A model generated the notes under the pieces. That model was not told the origin of the DNA, searched no databases, and saw only the letters and a list, made by a program, of their open reading frames with translations. Positions 39,201-51,130 of a stretch of 64,000 nt of DNA are shown here, in pieces (positions within the stretch are counted from its first letter, which is position 1; each line of letters starts with the position of its first letter). Source of the DNA: Coriaria nepalensis (Eukaryota > Streptophyta > Magnoliopsida > Cucurbitales > Coriariaceae); the NCBI GenBank assembly GCA_027186245.1, contig CP114481.1, forward strand, positions 28,737,501-28,801,500, in the 5' to 3' direction. The position numbers were made by a program, and so were the translations under genes.

Positions 39201-39998
39201 CTTATTGAAATGATTTTAAGGATAAACAAATGCACACTTTTTTGTACATTGATCATTTGCATGATATGCACAAAACATGTGTTTTAAGTGCGAAAATAGA
39301 ATTCGTTCGAACTGCATTGAAATAAGTTATTGACTTAATATGACTCATTCAAATGATTTTAAGGTTAAACAAATGCACACTTTCCTTGCAATGATCATTT
39401 GAAAGTTTTGCATGAAACTTCTGTTTGAAGTGTGAAAATAGAATTCGTTTGAATTGCTTTGAAATAAGATATTGACTTGAAATCACTCATTGAAATGATT
39501 TTCAGGTTAAACGAATGCACACTTTTCTTGCATTGCCCATTCGCAAGTTATGTGAAAAACTTGTGTTTGAAGGGCGAAAATAGAATTCGTTCGAATTGCT
39601 TCAGAATATGTTATTCACTTGAAATGACTAATTCATCTGATTTTAAGGTAAACTAATGCACACTTTCCTTGCATTGATCATTTGCAAGTTATGCACAAAA
39701 CTTGTGTTTGAAGTGCGAAGGTTCGAATCGCTTTGGAATAAATTATTGACTTCAAATGACTCGTTGAAATGATTTTATGGTTAAACTAAAGCACACTTTT
39801 GTTGCATTGATCTTTTGCAAGTTATGCAGAAAACTTGGTTTTGAAGTGCGAAAATAGAATTCTTTCGAATTGCTTTGAAATAAATTATTGACTTGAAATG
39901 ACTCATTGAAATGATTTTAAGGTTAAACAAATACACACTTTCCTTGCAATGATCGCTTGAAAGTTATGCACTAAACTTGCGTTTGAAATGCGAAAATA
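33201..39998 (+). repeat. HOR unit: 48-mer, longest cassette run
   Basis: In 6,798 bp, E landmarks recur at about 567 bp except one 3-mer near 34.4-34.8 kb. The left part, to about 35.9 kb, repeats the preceding unit at an offset of 3,971 bp before the internal duplication and 2,978 bp after it. Near 37740 an F replaces a B in one cassette. The unit closes E-F-G-I-H with a mosaic G near 39586. Confidence 0.78.
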
Positions 39999-41132
39999 GA
40001 ATTCGTTCGAATTGCTTCGAAATATGTTATTGACCTGAAATGACACACTCAAATGAATTTAAGGTTAAACTAATGCACACTTTCCTTGCAATGATCATTT
40101 GAAAGTTATGCCCGAAACTTCTTTTTGAAGTGTAAATATAGAATTCGTTCGAATTGCTTTGAAAAAAGATATTGACTTGAAATCACTCATTGAAATGATT
40201 TTAAGGTTAAACGAATGCACACTTTCCTTGCATTAATCATTTGCAAGTTATGCACAAAACTTGTGTTGAAGTTCGAAAATAGAATTCATTCGAATTGCTT
40301 TGAAATATGTTATTGACTTGAAATGACTAATTCAAATGATTTTAAGGTAAACTAATGCACACTTTCCTTGCATTGTTCATTAGCACGTTATGCACAAAAC
40401 TTGTGCTTGTAGTGCAAAAATAGAATTCATTCAAATTGCTTTGAAATAAGATTTTGAGTTGAAATCACTCAATAAAATGATTTTAAGGTTAAAAAAATGC
40501 ACACTTTTTCGTACATTGATCATTTGCATGATATGCACAAAACTTGTGTTTTAAGTGCAAAAATAGAATTCGTTCGAATTGCATTGAAATAAGATATTGA
40601 CTTAATATGACTCATTCAAATGATTTTAAAGTTAAACTAATGCACACTTTCCTTGCAATGATCATTTGAAAGTCATGCACAAAACTTCTTTTTGAAGTGT
40701 AAATGTAGAATTCGTTCGAATTGCTTTGAAAAAAGATATTGACTTGAAATCACTCATTGAAATGATTTTAAGGTTAAACGAATGCACACCTTCCTTGCAT
40801 TAATCATTTGCAAGTTATGCACAAAACTTGTGTTGAAGTTCGAAAATAGAATTCATTCGAATTGCTTTGAAATATGTTATTGACTTGAAATGACTAATTC
40901 AAATGATTTTAAGGTAAACTAATGCACACTTTCCTTGCATTGTTCATTTGAACGTTATGCACAAAACTTGTGCCTGTAGTGCAAAAATAGAATTCATTCG
41001 AATTGCTTTGAAATAAGTTTTTGAGTTGAAATCACTCATTAAAATGATTTTAAGGTTAAAAAAATGTACACTTTTTCGTACATTGATCATTTGCATGATA
41101 TGCACTAAACTTGCGTTTAAAGTGCGAAAATA
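39999..41132 (+). repeat. 8-mer unit ending in a D/H hybrid
   Basis: The unit is 1,134 bp in the order A-B-C-D-E/A-B-C-D/H. The last monomer begins as D (TTTTCGTACATTG, CATTTGCATGATATGCAC) and then switches to the H ending CTAAACTTGCGTTTAAAG at about 41100. E, F, G and I are skipped. Confidence 0.78.
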
Positions 41133-44100
41133 GAATTCGTTCGAATTGCTTCGAAATATGTTATTGACCTGAAATGACACATTCAAATGAATTTAAGGTT
41201 AAACTAATGCACACTTTCCTTGCAATGATCATTTGAAAGTTATGCACGAAACTTCTTTTTGAAGTGTAAATATAGAATTTGTTCGAATTGCTTTGAAAAA
41301 AGATATTGACTTGAAATCACTCATTGAAATGATTTTAAGGTTAAACGAATGCACACTTTCCTTGCATTTATCATTTGCAAGTCATGCAGAAAACTTGTGT
41401 TGAAGTGCGAAAATAGAATTCATTCGAATTGCTTTGAAATATGTTATTGACTTGAACTGACTAATTCAAATGATTTTAAGGTAAACTAATGCACACTTTC
41501 CTTGCATTGTTCATTAGCACGTTATGCACAAAACTTGTGCTAGTAGTGCAAAAATAGAATTCATTCGAATTGCTTTGAAATATGTTATTGACTTGAAATG
41601 ACTAATTCAAATGATTTTAAGGTAAACTAATGCACACTTTCCTTGCATTGTTCATTTGAACGTTATGCACAAAACTTGTGCCTGTAGTGCAAAAATAGAA
41701 TTCATTCGAATTGCTTTGAAATAAGTTTTTGAGTTGAAATCACTCATTGAAATGATTTTAAGGTTAAACAAATGCACACTTTTTCGTACATTGATCATTT
41801 GCATGATATGCACAAAACTTGTGTTTTAAGTGCGAAAATAGAATTCGTTCGAATTGCATTGAAATAAGTTATTGACTTAATGTGACTCATTCAAATGAAT
41901 TTAAGGTTGAACTAATGCACACTTTCCTTGCAATGATCATTTGAAAGTTATGCACGAAACTTCTTTTTGAAGTGTAAATGTAGAATTCGTTCGAATTGCT
42001 TTGAAAAAAGATATTGACTACAAATCACTCATTGAAATGATTTTAAGGTTAAACGAATGCACACTTTCCTTGCATTAATCATTTGCAAGTTAAGCACAAA
42101 ACTTGTGTTGAAGTGCGAAAATAGAATTCATTCGAATTGCTTTGGAATATGTTATTGACTTGAAATGACTAATTCAAATGATTTTAAGGTAAACTAATGC
42201 ACACTTTTCTTGCATTGTTCATTAGCACGTTATGCACAAAACTTGTGCTTGTAGTGCAAAAATAGAATTCATTCGAATTGCTTTGAAATAAGTTTTTGAG
42301 TTGAAATCACTCATTAAAATGATTTTAAGGTTAAAAAAATGCACACTTTTTCGTACATTGATCATTTGCATGATATGCACAAAACTTGTGTTTTAAGTGC
42401 GAAAATAGAATTCGTTCGAATTGCGTTGAAATAAGTTATTGACTTAATATGACTCATTCAAATGAATTTAAGGTTAAACTAATGCACACTTTCCTTGCAA
42501 TGGTCATTTGAAAGTTATGCACGAAACTTCTTTTTGAAGTGTAAATATAGAATTCGTTCGAATTGCTTTGAAAAAAGATATTGACTTGAAATCACTCATT
42601 GAAATGATTTTAAGGTTAAACGAATGCACACTTTCCTTGCATTAATCATTTGCAAGTTATGCACAAAACTTGTGTTGAAGTTCGAAAATAGAATTCATTC
42701 GAATTGCTTTGAAATATGTTATTGACTTGAAACGACTAATTCAAATGATTTTAAGGTAAACTAATGCACACTTTCCTTGCATTGTTCATTAGCACGTTAT
42801 GCACAAAACTTGTGCTTGTAGTGCAAAAATAGAATTCATTCGAATTGCTTTGAAATAAGTTTTTGAGTTGAAATCACTCATTAAAATGATTTTAAGGTTA
42901 AAAAAATGCACACTTTTTCGTACATTGATCATTTGCATGATATGCACAAAACTTGTGTTTTAAGTGCGAAAATAGAATTCGTTCGAATTGCATTGAAATA
43001 AGATATTGACTTAATATGACTCATTCAAATGATTTTAAGGTTAAACTAATGCACACTTTCCTTGCAATGATCATTTGAAAGTCATGCACGAAACTTCTTT
43101 TTGAAGTGTAAATATAGAATTCTTTCGAATTGCTTTGAAAAAAGATATTGACTTGAAATCACTCATTGGAATGATTTTAAAGTTAAACGAATGCACACTT
43201 TCCTTGCATTAATCATTTGCAAGTTATGCACAAACCTTGTGTTGAAGTGCAAAAATAGAATTCATTCGAATTGCTTTGAAATATGTTATAGACTTGAAAT
43301 GACTAATTCAAATGATTTTAAGGTAAACTAATGCACACTTTCCTTGCAATGATCATTTGAAAGTTATCCACGAAACTTCTTTTTGAAGTGTAAATGTTGA
43401 ATTCGTTCGAATTGCTTTGAAATAAGATATTGACTCGAAATCACTCATTGAAATGATTTTCAGGTCAAACGAATGCACACTTTTCTTGCATTGATCATTT
43501 GCAAGTTATGCACAAAACTTGTGTTGAAGTGCGAAAATAGAATTCGTTCGAATTGCATTGAAATAAGTTATTGACTTAATATGACTCATTCAAATGATTT
43601 TAAGGTTAAACTAATGCACACTTTCCTTGCAATGATCATTTGAAAGTTATGCACGAAACTTCTTTTTGAAGTGTAAATATAGAATTCGTTCGAATTGCTT
43701 TGAAATAAGATATTGCCTCGAAATCACTCATTGAAATGACTTTCAGGTTAAACGAATGCACACTTTTCTTGCATTGATCATTTGCAAGTTGTGTAAAAAA
43801 CTTGTGTTTGAAGTGCGAAAATAGAATTCGTTCGAATTGCTTCAGAATAAATTATTGACTTGAAATGACTCATCCAAATGATTTTAAGGTTAAACGAATG
43901 CACTCTTTCTTTGCATTGATCAGTTCCAAGTTATGCACAAAACTTGTGTTTGAAGTGCGATAGTTCGAATCGCTTTGGAATAAATTATTGACTTCAAATG
44001 ACTCGTTGAAATGATTTTATGGTTAAACTAATGCACACTTTTGTTGCATTGATCTTTTGCAAGTTATGCACAAAACTTAGTTTTGAAGTGCGAAAATAGA

Positions 44101-44240
44101 ATTCTTTCGAATTGCTTTGAAATAAGTTATTGACTTGAAATGACTCATTGAAAGGATTTTAAGGTTAAACAAGTACACACTGTCCTTGCAATGATCACTT
44201 GAAAGTTATGCACTAAACTTGTGATTGAAGTGTGAAAATT
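41133..44240 (+). repeat. HOR unit: 22-mer, partly irregular
   Basis: The 3,108 bp start A-B-C and then a second C near 41560, then cassettes with E landmarks near 41873, 42440 and 43003. From about 43.2 kb the order breaks: a C/A-type monomer (near 43260-43400) and F-like monomers with GATATTGACTCGAAATCAC precede G-I-H. I is entered near 43957 as GCGATAGTTCG. Confidence 0.65.
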
Positions 44241-47200
44241 TAATTCGTTCGAATTGCTTCGAAATATGTTATTGACTTGAAATGACTCATTCAAATGAAT
44301 TTAAGGTTAAAATAATGCACACTTTCCTTGCAATGATCATTTGAAAGTTATGCACGAAACTTCTTTTGGAAGTGTAAATATAGAATTCGTTCGAATTGCT
44401 TTGAAAAAAGATATCGACTTGAAATCACTCATTGAAATGATTTTAAGGTTACACGAATGCACACTTTCCTTGCATTAATCTTTTGCATGTTATGCAGAAA
44501 ACTTGTGTTGAAGTGAGAAAATAGAATTCATTCGAATTGCTTTGAAATATGTTATAGACTTGAAATGACTAATTCAAATGATTTTAAGGTAAACTAATGC
44601 ACACTTTCCTTGCAATGATCATTTGAAAGTTATGCACGAAACTTCTTTTTGAAGTGTAAATGTAGAATTCGTTCGAATTGCTTTGAAGTAAGATATTGCC
44701 TCGAAATCACTCATTGAAATGATTTTCAGGTTAAACGAATGCACACTTTTCTTGCATTGATCATTTGCAAGTTATGCACAAAACTTGTGTTGAAGTTCGA
44801 AAATTGAATTCATTCGAATTGCTTTGAAATATGTTATTGACTTGAAATGACTAATTCAAATGATTTTAAGGTAAACTAATGCACACTTTCCTTGCATTGT
44901 TCATTTGAACGTTATGCACAAAACTTGTGCTTGTAGTGCAAAAATAGAATTCATTCGAATTGCTTTGAAATAAGTTTTTGAGTTGAAATCACTCATTGAA
45001 ATGATTTTAAGGTTAAACAAATGCACACTTTTTCGTACATTGATCATTTGCATGATATGCACAAAACTTGTGTTTTAAGTGCGAAAATAGAATTCGTTCG
45101 AATTGCATTGAAATAAGTTATTGACTTAATATGACTCATTCAAATGAATTTAAGGTTAAACTAATGCACACTTTCCTTGCAATGATCATTTGAAAGTTAT
45201 GCACGAAACTTCTTTTCGAGGTGTAAATGTAGAATTCGTTCGAATTGCTTTGAAAAAAGATATTGACTAGAAATCACTCATTGAAATGATTTTAAGGTTA
45301 AACGAATGCACACTTTCCTTGCATTAATCATTTGCAAGTTATGCACAAAACTTGTGTCGAAGTGCGAAAATATAATTCATTCGAATTGCTTTGAAATATG
45401 TTATTGACTTGAAATGACTAATTCAAATGATTTTAAGGTAAACAAATGCACACTTTCGTTGCATTGATCATTTGCAAGTTATGCACAAAACTTGTGTTTG
45501 AAGTGCGGAAATAGAATTCGTTCGAATTGCTTTGAAATATGTTATTGACTTGAAATGACTAATTCAAATGATTTTAAGGTTAAACTAATGAACACTTTCC
45601 TTGCAATGATCATTTGAAAGTTATGCACGAAACTTCTGTTTGAAGTGTGAAAATAGAATTCGTTCGAATTGCTTCGAAATATGTTATTGACTTGAAATCA
45701 GACATTCAAATGATTTTAAGGTTAAACTAATGCACACTTACTTGCATTGATCATTTCCACAAAATAGAATTCGTTCGAATTGCTTTGAAAAAAGATATTG
45801 ACTTGAGATCACTCATTGAAATGATTTTAAGGTAAACTAATGCACACTTTCCTTGCATTGATCTTTTGCAAGTTATGCACAAAACTTGTGTTTAAAGTGC
45901 GAAAATAGAATTCGTTCCAATTGATTTGAAATATGCTATTGACTTGAAATGACTAGTTCAAATGATTTTAAGGTAAACTAATGCACAGTTTCCTTGCATT
46001 GATCTTTTGCAAGTTATGCACAAAACTTGTGTTTGAAGTGCGAAAACAGAATTCGTTCGAATTGCTTCGAAATATGTTATTGACTTGAAATGACTCATTC
46101 AAATGATTTTAAGGTTAAACTAATGCACACTTTCCTCGCGATGATCATTTGAAAGTTATGCACGAAACTTCTTTTTGAAGTGTAAATATAGAATTCGTTC
46201 GAATTGCTTTGAAAAAAGATATTGACTTGAAATCAGTCATTGAAATTATTTTAAGGTTAAACAAATGCACACTTTTCTTGCATTAATCATTTGCAAGTTA
46301 TGCACAAAACTTGTGTTGAAGTGCGAAAATAGAATTCTATCGAATTGCTTTGAAATATGTTATTGACTTGAAATGACTAATTCAAATGATTTTAAGGTAA
46401 ACTAATGCACACTTTCCTTGCATTGATCATTTGGAAGTTATGCACAAAACTTGTGCTTGTAGTGCAAAAATAGAATTCATTCGAATTGCTTTGAAATAAG
46501 TTTTTGACTTGAAATCACTCATTGAAATGATTTTACGGTTAAACAAATGGACACTTTTTCATACATTGATCTTTTGCATGATATGCACAAAACTTGTGTT
46601 TTAAGTGCGAAAATAGAATTCGTTCGAATTGCATTGAAATAAGTTATTGACTTAATATGACTCATTCAAATGAATTTAAGGTTAAACTAATGCACACTTT
46701 CCTTGCAATGATCATTTGAAAGTTATGCACGAAACTTCTTTTTGAAGTTTAAATGTAGAATTCGTTCGAATTGCTTTGAAAAAAGATATTGACTAGAAAT
46801 CACTCATTGAAATGATTTTAAGGTTAAACGAATGCACACTTTCCTTGCATTAATCATTTGCAAGTTATGCACAAAACTTGTGTCGAAGTGCGAAGATAGA
46901 ATTCATTCGAATTGCTTTGAAATATTTTATTGACTTGAAATGACTAATTCAAATAATTTTAAGGTAAACTAATGCACACTTTCCTTGCATTGTTCATTAG
47001 CACATTATGCACAAAACTTGTGCTTGTAGTGCAAAAATAGAATTCATTCGAATTGGTTTGAAATAAGTTTTTGAGTTGAAATCACTCATTAAAATGATTT
47101 TAAGGTTAAAAAAATGCACACTTTTTCGTACATTGATGATTTGCATGATATGCACAAAACTTGTGTTTTAAGTGCGAAAATAGAATTCGTTCGAATTGCA

Positions 47201-47883
47201 TTGAAATAAGTTATTGACTTAATATGACTCATTCAAATGATTTTAAGGTTAAACTAATGCACACTTTCCTTGCAATGATCATTTGAAAGTCATGCACAAA
47301 ACTTCTTTTTGAAGTGTAAATGTAGAATTCGTTCGAATTGCTTTGAAAAGAGATATTGACTTGAAATCACTCGTTGAAATGATTTTAAGGTTAAACGAAT
47401 GCACACTTTTCTTGCATTGCCCATTTGCAAGTTATGTAAAAAACTTGTGTTTGAAGTGCGAAAATAGAATTCGTTCGAATTGCTTCAGAATAAATAATTG
47501 ACTTGAAATGACTCATTCAAATGATTTTAAGGTTAAACGAATGCACTCTTTCCTTGCATTGATCATTTGCAAGTTATGCACAAAACTTGTGTTTGAAGTG
47601 CGAAGGTTCGAATTGCTTTGGAATAAATTATTGACTTCAAATGACTCGTTGAAATGATTTTATGGTTAAACTAATGCACACTTTTGTTGCATTGATCTTT
47701 TGCAAGTTATGCAGAAAACTTGGTTTTGAAGTGCGAAAATAGAATTCTTTCGAATTGCTCTGAAATAAGTTATTGACTTGAAATGACTCATTGAAATGAT
47801 TTTAATGTTAAACAAATACACACTTTCCTTGCAATGATCACTTGAAAGTTATGCACTAAACTTGCGTTTGAAGTGCGAAAATA
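44241..47883 (+). repeat. Irregular unit of about 26 monomers
   Basis: The unit is 3,643 bp. It opens with an A whose EcoRI site is lost (TAATTCG) and keeps some cassette order (E landmarks near 45120, 46649 and 47213). Between about 45450 and 46130 it contains unusual monomers, including GATCTTTTGCAAG types like those of zone 3 and a 111-bp truncated copy. G-I-H at the end is intact, with I entered near 47600. Confidence 0.65.
45656..45766 (+). repeat. Truncated 111-bp monomer
   Basis: The EcoRI sites at 45656 and 45767 are only 111 bp apart. TGATCATTTCCAC joins directly to AAAATAGAATTC, so about 31 bp of the third quarter are missing. This is the shortest monomer I noticed in the window. 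Confidence 0.88.
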
Positions 47884-48734
47884 GAATTCGTTCGAATTGC
47901 TTCGAAATATGTTATTGACCTGAAATGACACATTCAAATGAATTTAAGGTTAAACTAATGCACACTTTCCTTGCAATGATCATTTGAAAGTTATGCACGA
48001 AACTTTTTTTTGAAGTGTAAATATAGAATTCGTTCGAATTGCTTTGAAAAAAGATATTGACTTGAAATCACTCATTGAAATGATTTTAAGGTTAAACGAA
48101 TGCACACTTTCCTTGCATTAATCATTTGCAAGTTATGCACAAAACTTGTGTTGAAGTTCGAAAATAGAATTCATTCGAATTGCTTTGAAATATGTTATTG
48201 AGTTGAAATGACTAATTCAAATGATTTTAAGGTAAACTAATGCACACTTTCCTTGCATTGTTCATTAGCACGTTATGCACAAAACATGTGCTTGTAGTGC
48301 AAAAATAGAATTCATTCGAATTGCTTTGAAATAAGTTTTTGAGTTGAAATCACTCATTAAATTGATTTTAAGGTTAAAAAAATGCACACTTTTTCGTACA
48401 TTGATCATTTGCATGATATGCACAAAACTTGTGTTTTAAGTGCGAAAATAGAATTCTTTCGAATTGCTCTGAAATAAGTTATTGACTTGAAATGACTCAT
48501 TGAAATGATTTTAATGTTAAACAAATACACACTTTCCTTGCAATGATCACTTGAAAGTTATGCACTAAACTTGCGTTTGAAGTGCGAAAATAGAATTCGT
48601 TCGAATTGCTTCGAAATATGTTATTGACCTGAAATGACACATTCAAATGAATTTAAGGTTAAACTAATGCACACTTTCCTTGCAATGATCATTTGAAAGT
48701 TATGCACGAAACTTCTTTTTGAAGTGTAAATATA
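47884..48734 (+). repeat. 709-bp A-B-C-D-H unit and terminal A
   Basis: Counted from A, one 5-mer runs 47884-48592 (A-B-C-D-H) and the last A runs 48593-48734. The H monomers at 47742 and 48451 share the rare GCTCTGAAATAAG and GATTTTAATGTTAAAC variants 709 bp apart. D joins H directly at 48451. This is the right edge of the A-I family. Confidence 0.8.
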
Positions 48735-50003
48735 GAATTCGTTCGAGTTGCTTTGAAATAAGATATTAACTTGGAATGACTCATTGAAATGATTTTAAGG
48801 TTAAACTAATGCACACTTTTCTTGCATTGATGTTTCGCAAGTTATTTACAAAACTTGTGTTTGAAGTGCGAATATAGAATTCGTTTGAATTGCTTTTAAA
48901 TAAGTTACTGACTTGATATGACTCAATCAAACAATTTTAAGGTTAAACTAAAGAACACTTTCCTTGCAATGATCATTTGAAAGTTATGCACAAAAGTTGC
49001 GTTTGAAGTGCGAAAATAGAATTCGTTCGAATTGCTTTGAATTGTGTTATTGACTTGAAATGACTCATTCAAATGATTTTAAGGTTAAACTAAAGCACAC
49101 TTTCCTTGCAATGATCATTTGAAAGTTATGCACAAAACTTGCGTTTGAAGTGCGAAAATAGAATTCGTTCGAATTGCATTGAAATAACTTATTGACTTAA
49201 TATGACTCATTCAAATGATTTTAAGGTTAAACTAATGCACACTTTCCTTGCAATGATCATTTGATAGTTATCCATGAAACTTCTGTTTGAAGTGTGAAAA
49301 TAGAATTCGTTCGAATTGCTTTGAAATATGATCTTGACTTGAAATCACTCATTGAAATGAATTTAAGGTTAAACGAATGCACACTTTTCTTGCATTGATC
49401 ATTTGCAAGTTTTGCACAAAACTTGTGTTTGGAGTGCGAAAATAGAATTCGTTCGAATTGCTTCAGAATAAATTATTGACTTGAAATGACTCAATCAAAT
49501 GATTTTACGGTTAAACGAATGCACTCTTTCCTTGCATTGATCATTTGCAAGTTCTACACCAAACTTGTGTTTGAAGTGCGAACGTTCTAATCGCTTCGGA
49601 ATAAATTATTGACTTGAAATGACTCTTTGAAATGATTTTATGGTTAAACTAATGCACACTTTTGTTGCATTGATCTTTTGCACATCATGCACAAAACTTG
49701 TTTTTGAAGTGCGAAAATAGGATTTGTTCGAATTGCTTTGAAATAAGTTATTGACTTGAAATGCCTCAACGAAATGATTTTAAGGTTAAACGAATGCACA
49801 CTTTCCTTGCATTGATCATTTGCAAGTTACGCACAAAAGTTGTGTTTGAAGTGCGAAAATATAATTCGTTTGAATATATTTGAAATAAGTTATTGACTTG
49901 AAATGACTCATTCAATTGATTTTAAGGTTAAAGGAATGCATACTCTCCTTGCATTGATCTTTTGCAAGTTATGCCCTAAACTTGTGTTTGTAGTGCAAAA
50001 ATA
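48735..50003 (+). repeat. Zone 3a HOR copy 1 (9-mer)
   Basis: The unit is 1,269 bp. It opens with GAGTTGCTTTGAAATAAGAT, then a TTGATGTTTCGCAAG monomer, two GCGTTTGAAGTGCG monomers, an E-like monomer near 49192, F-like, G-like, an I junction at 49578, and a GAATATATTTG monomer. Confidence 0.72.
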
Positions 50004-51130
50004 GAATTCTTTCGAGTTGCTTTGAAATAAGATATTAACTTGGAATGACTCATTGAAATGATTTTGAGGTTAAACTAATGCACACTTTCCTTGCATTGAT
50101 GTTTCGCAAGTTATGCACAAAACTTGTGTTTGAAATGCGAAAATAGAATTCGTTCGAATTGCTTTTAAATAAGTTATTGACTTGGTATGACTCATTCAAA
50201 TAATTTTAAGGTTAAACTAAACCACACTTTCCTTGCAATGATCATTTGAAAGTTATGCACAAAACTTGCGTTTGAAGTGCGAAAAAACAATTCGTTCGAA
50301 TTGCTTTGAATTGTGATATTAACTGGAAATGACTCATTTAAATTATTTTAAGGTTAAACTAAAGTACAGTTTCCTTGCAATGATCATTTGAAAGTTATGC
50401 ACAAAACTTGCGTTTGAAGTGCGAAAATAGAATTCGTTTGAATTGCATTGAAATAACTTATTGACTTAATATGACTCATTCAATTGATTTTAAGGTTAAA
50501 CTAATGCACACTTTACTTGCAATGATCATTTGAAACTTATGCACAAAACTTGCATTTGAAGTGCGAAAATAGAATTCGTTCGAATTGCTTGAGAATAAAT
50601 TATTGACTCGAAATGACACAATCAAATGATTTTATGGTCAAACGAATGCACTCTTTCCTTGCATTGATCATTTGCAAGTTCTACACAAAACCTGTGTTTG
50701 AAGTGCGAACATTCGAATCGCTTCGGAATAAATTAGTGACTTGTAATGACTCTTTGAAATGATTTTATGGTTAAACTAATGCACACTTTTGTTGCGTTGA
50801 TCTTTTCCACGTTATGCACAAAACTTGTCTTTGAAGTGCGAAGATAGAATTCGTTCGAGTTGCTTTGAAATAAGTTATTGACCTAAAATGCCTCAATGAA
50901 ATGATTTTGAGGTTAAACGAATGCACACTTTCTTTGCATTGATCATTTGCAAGTTACGCACAAAAGTTCTGTTTGAAGTGCGAAAATATAATTCGTTTGA
51001 ATATCTTTGAAATTAGTTATTGACTTGAAATGACTCATTCAATTGATTTTAAGGTTAAAGGAATGCAGACTCTCCTTGCATTGATCTTTTGCAAGTTATG
51101 CAATAAACTTCTGTTTGTAGTGCAAAAATA
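50004..51130 (+). repeat. Zone 3a HOR copy 2 (8-mer)
   Basis: The unit is 1,127 bp, with the same monomer order as the preceding copy but one monomer short: the E-like monomer near 50460 runs into the G-like one. The I junction recurs at 50705 (GCGAACATTCG). Divergence between the copies is obvious by eye. Confidence 0.7.

Larger units (their letters stand above)
18063..48734 (+). repeat. Zone 2: four-monomer (567 bp) cassette-dominated HORs
   Basis: The E-type landmark GACTTAATATGACTCA recurs about every 567 bp over long runs, for example near 24461, 25028, 25594 and 26162, and again from 35.4 to 39.3 kb. Each cassette is B (141) + C (141) + D (143) + E/A hybrid (142) = 567 bp. Interruptions by F-G-I-H-A segments set larger units starting at 20608, 21176, 23861, 26829, 29230, 33201, 39999, 41133, 44241 and 47884. 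Order becomes irregular after about 43.2 kb. Confidence 0.82.
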
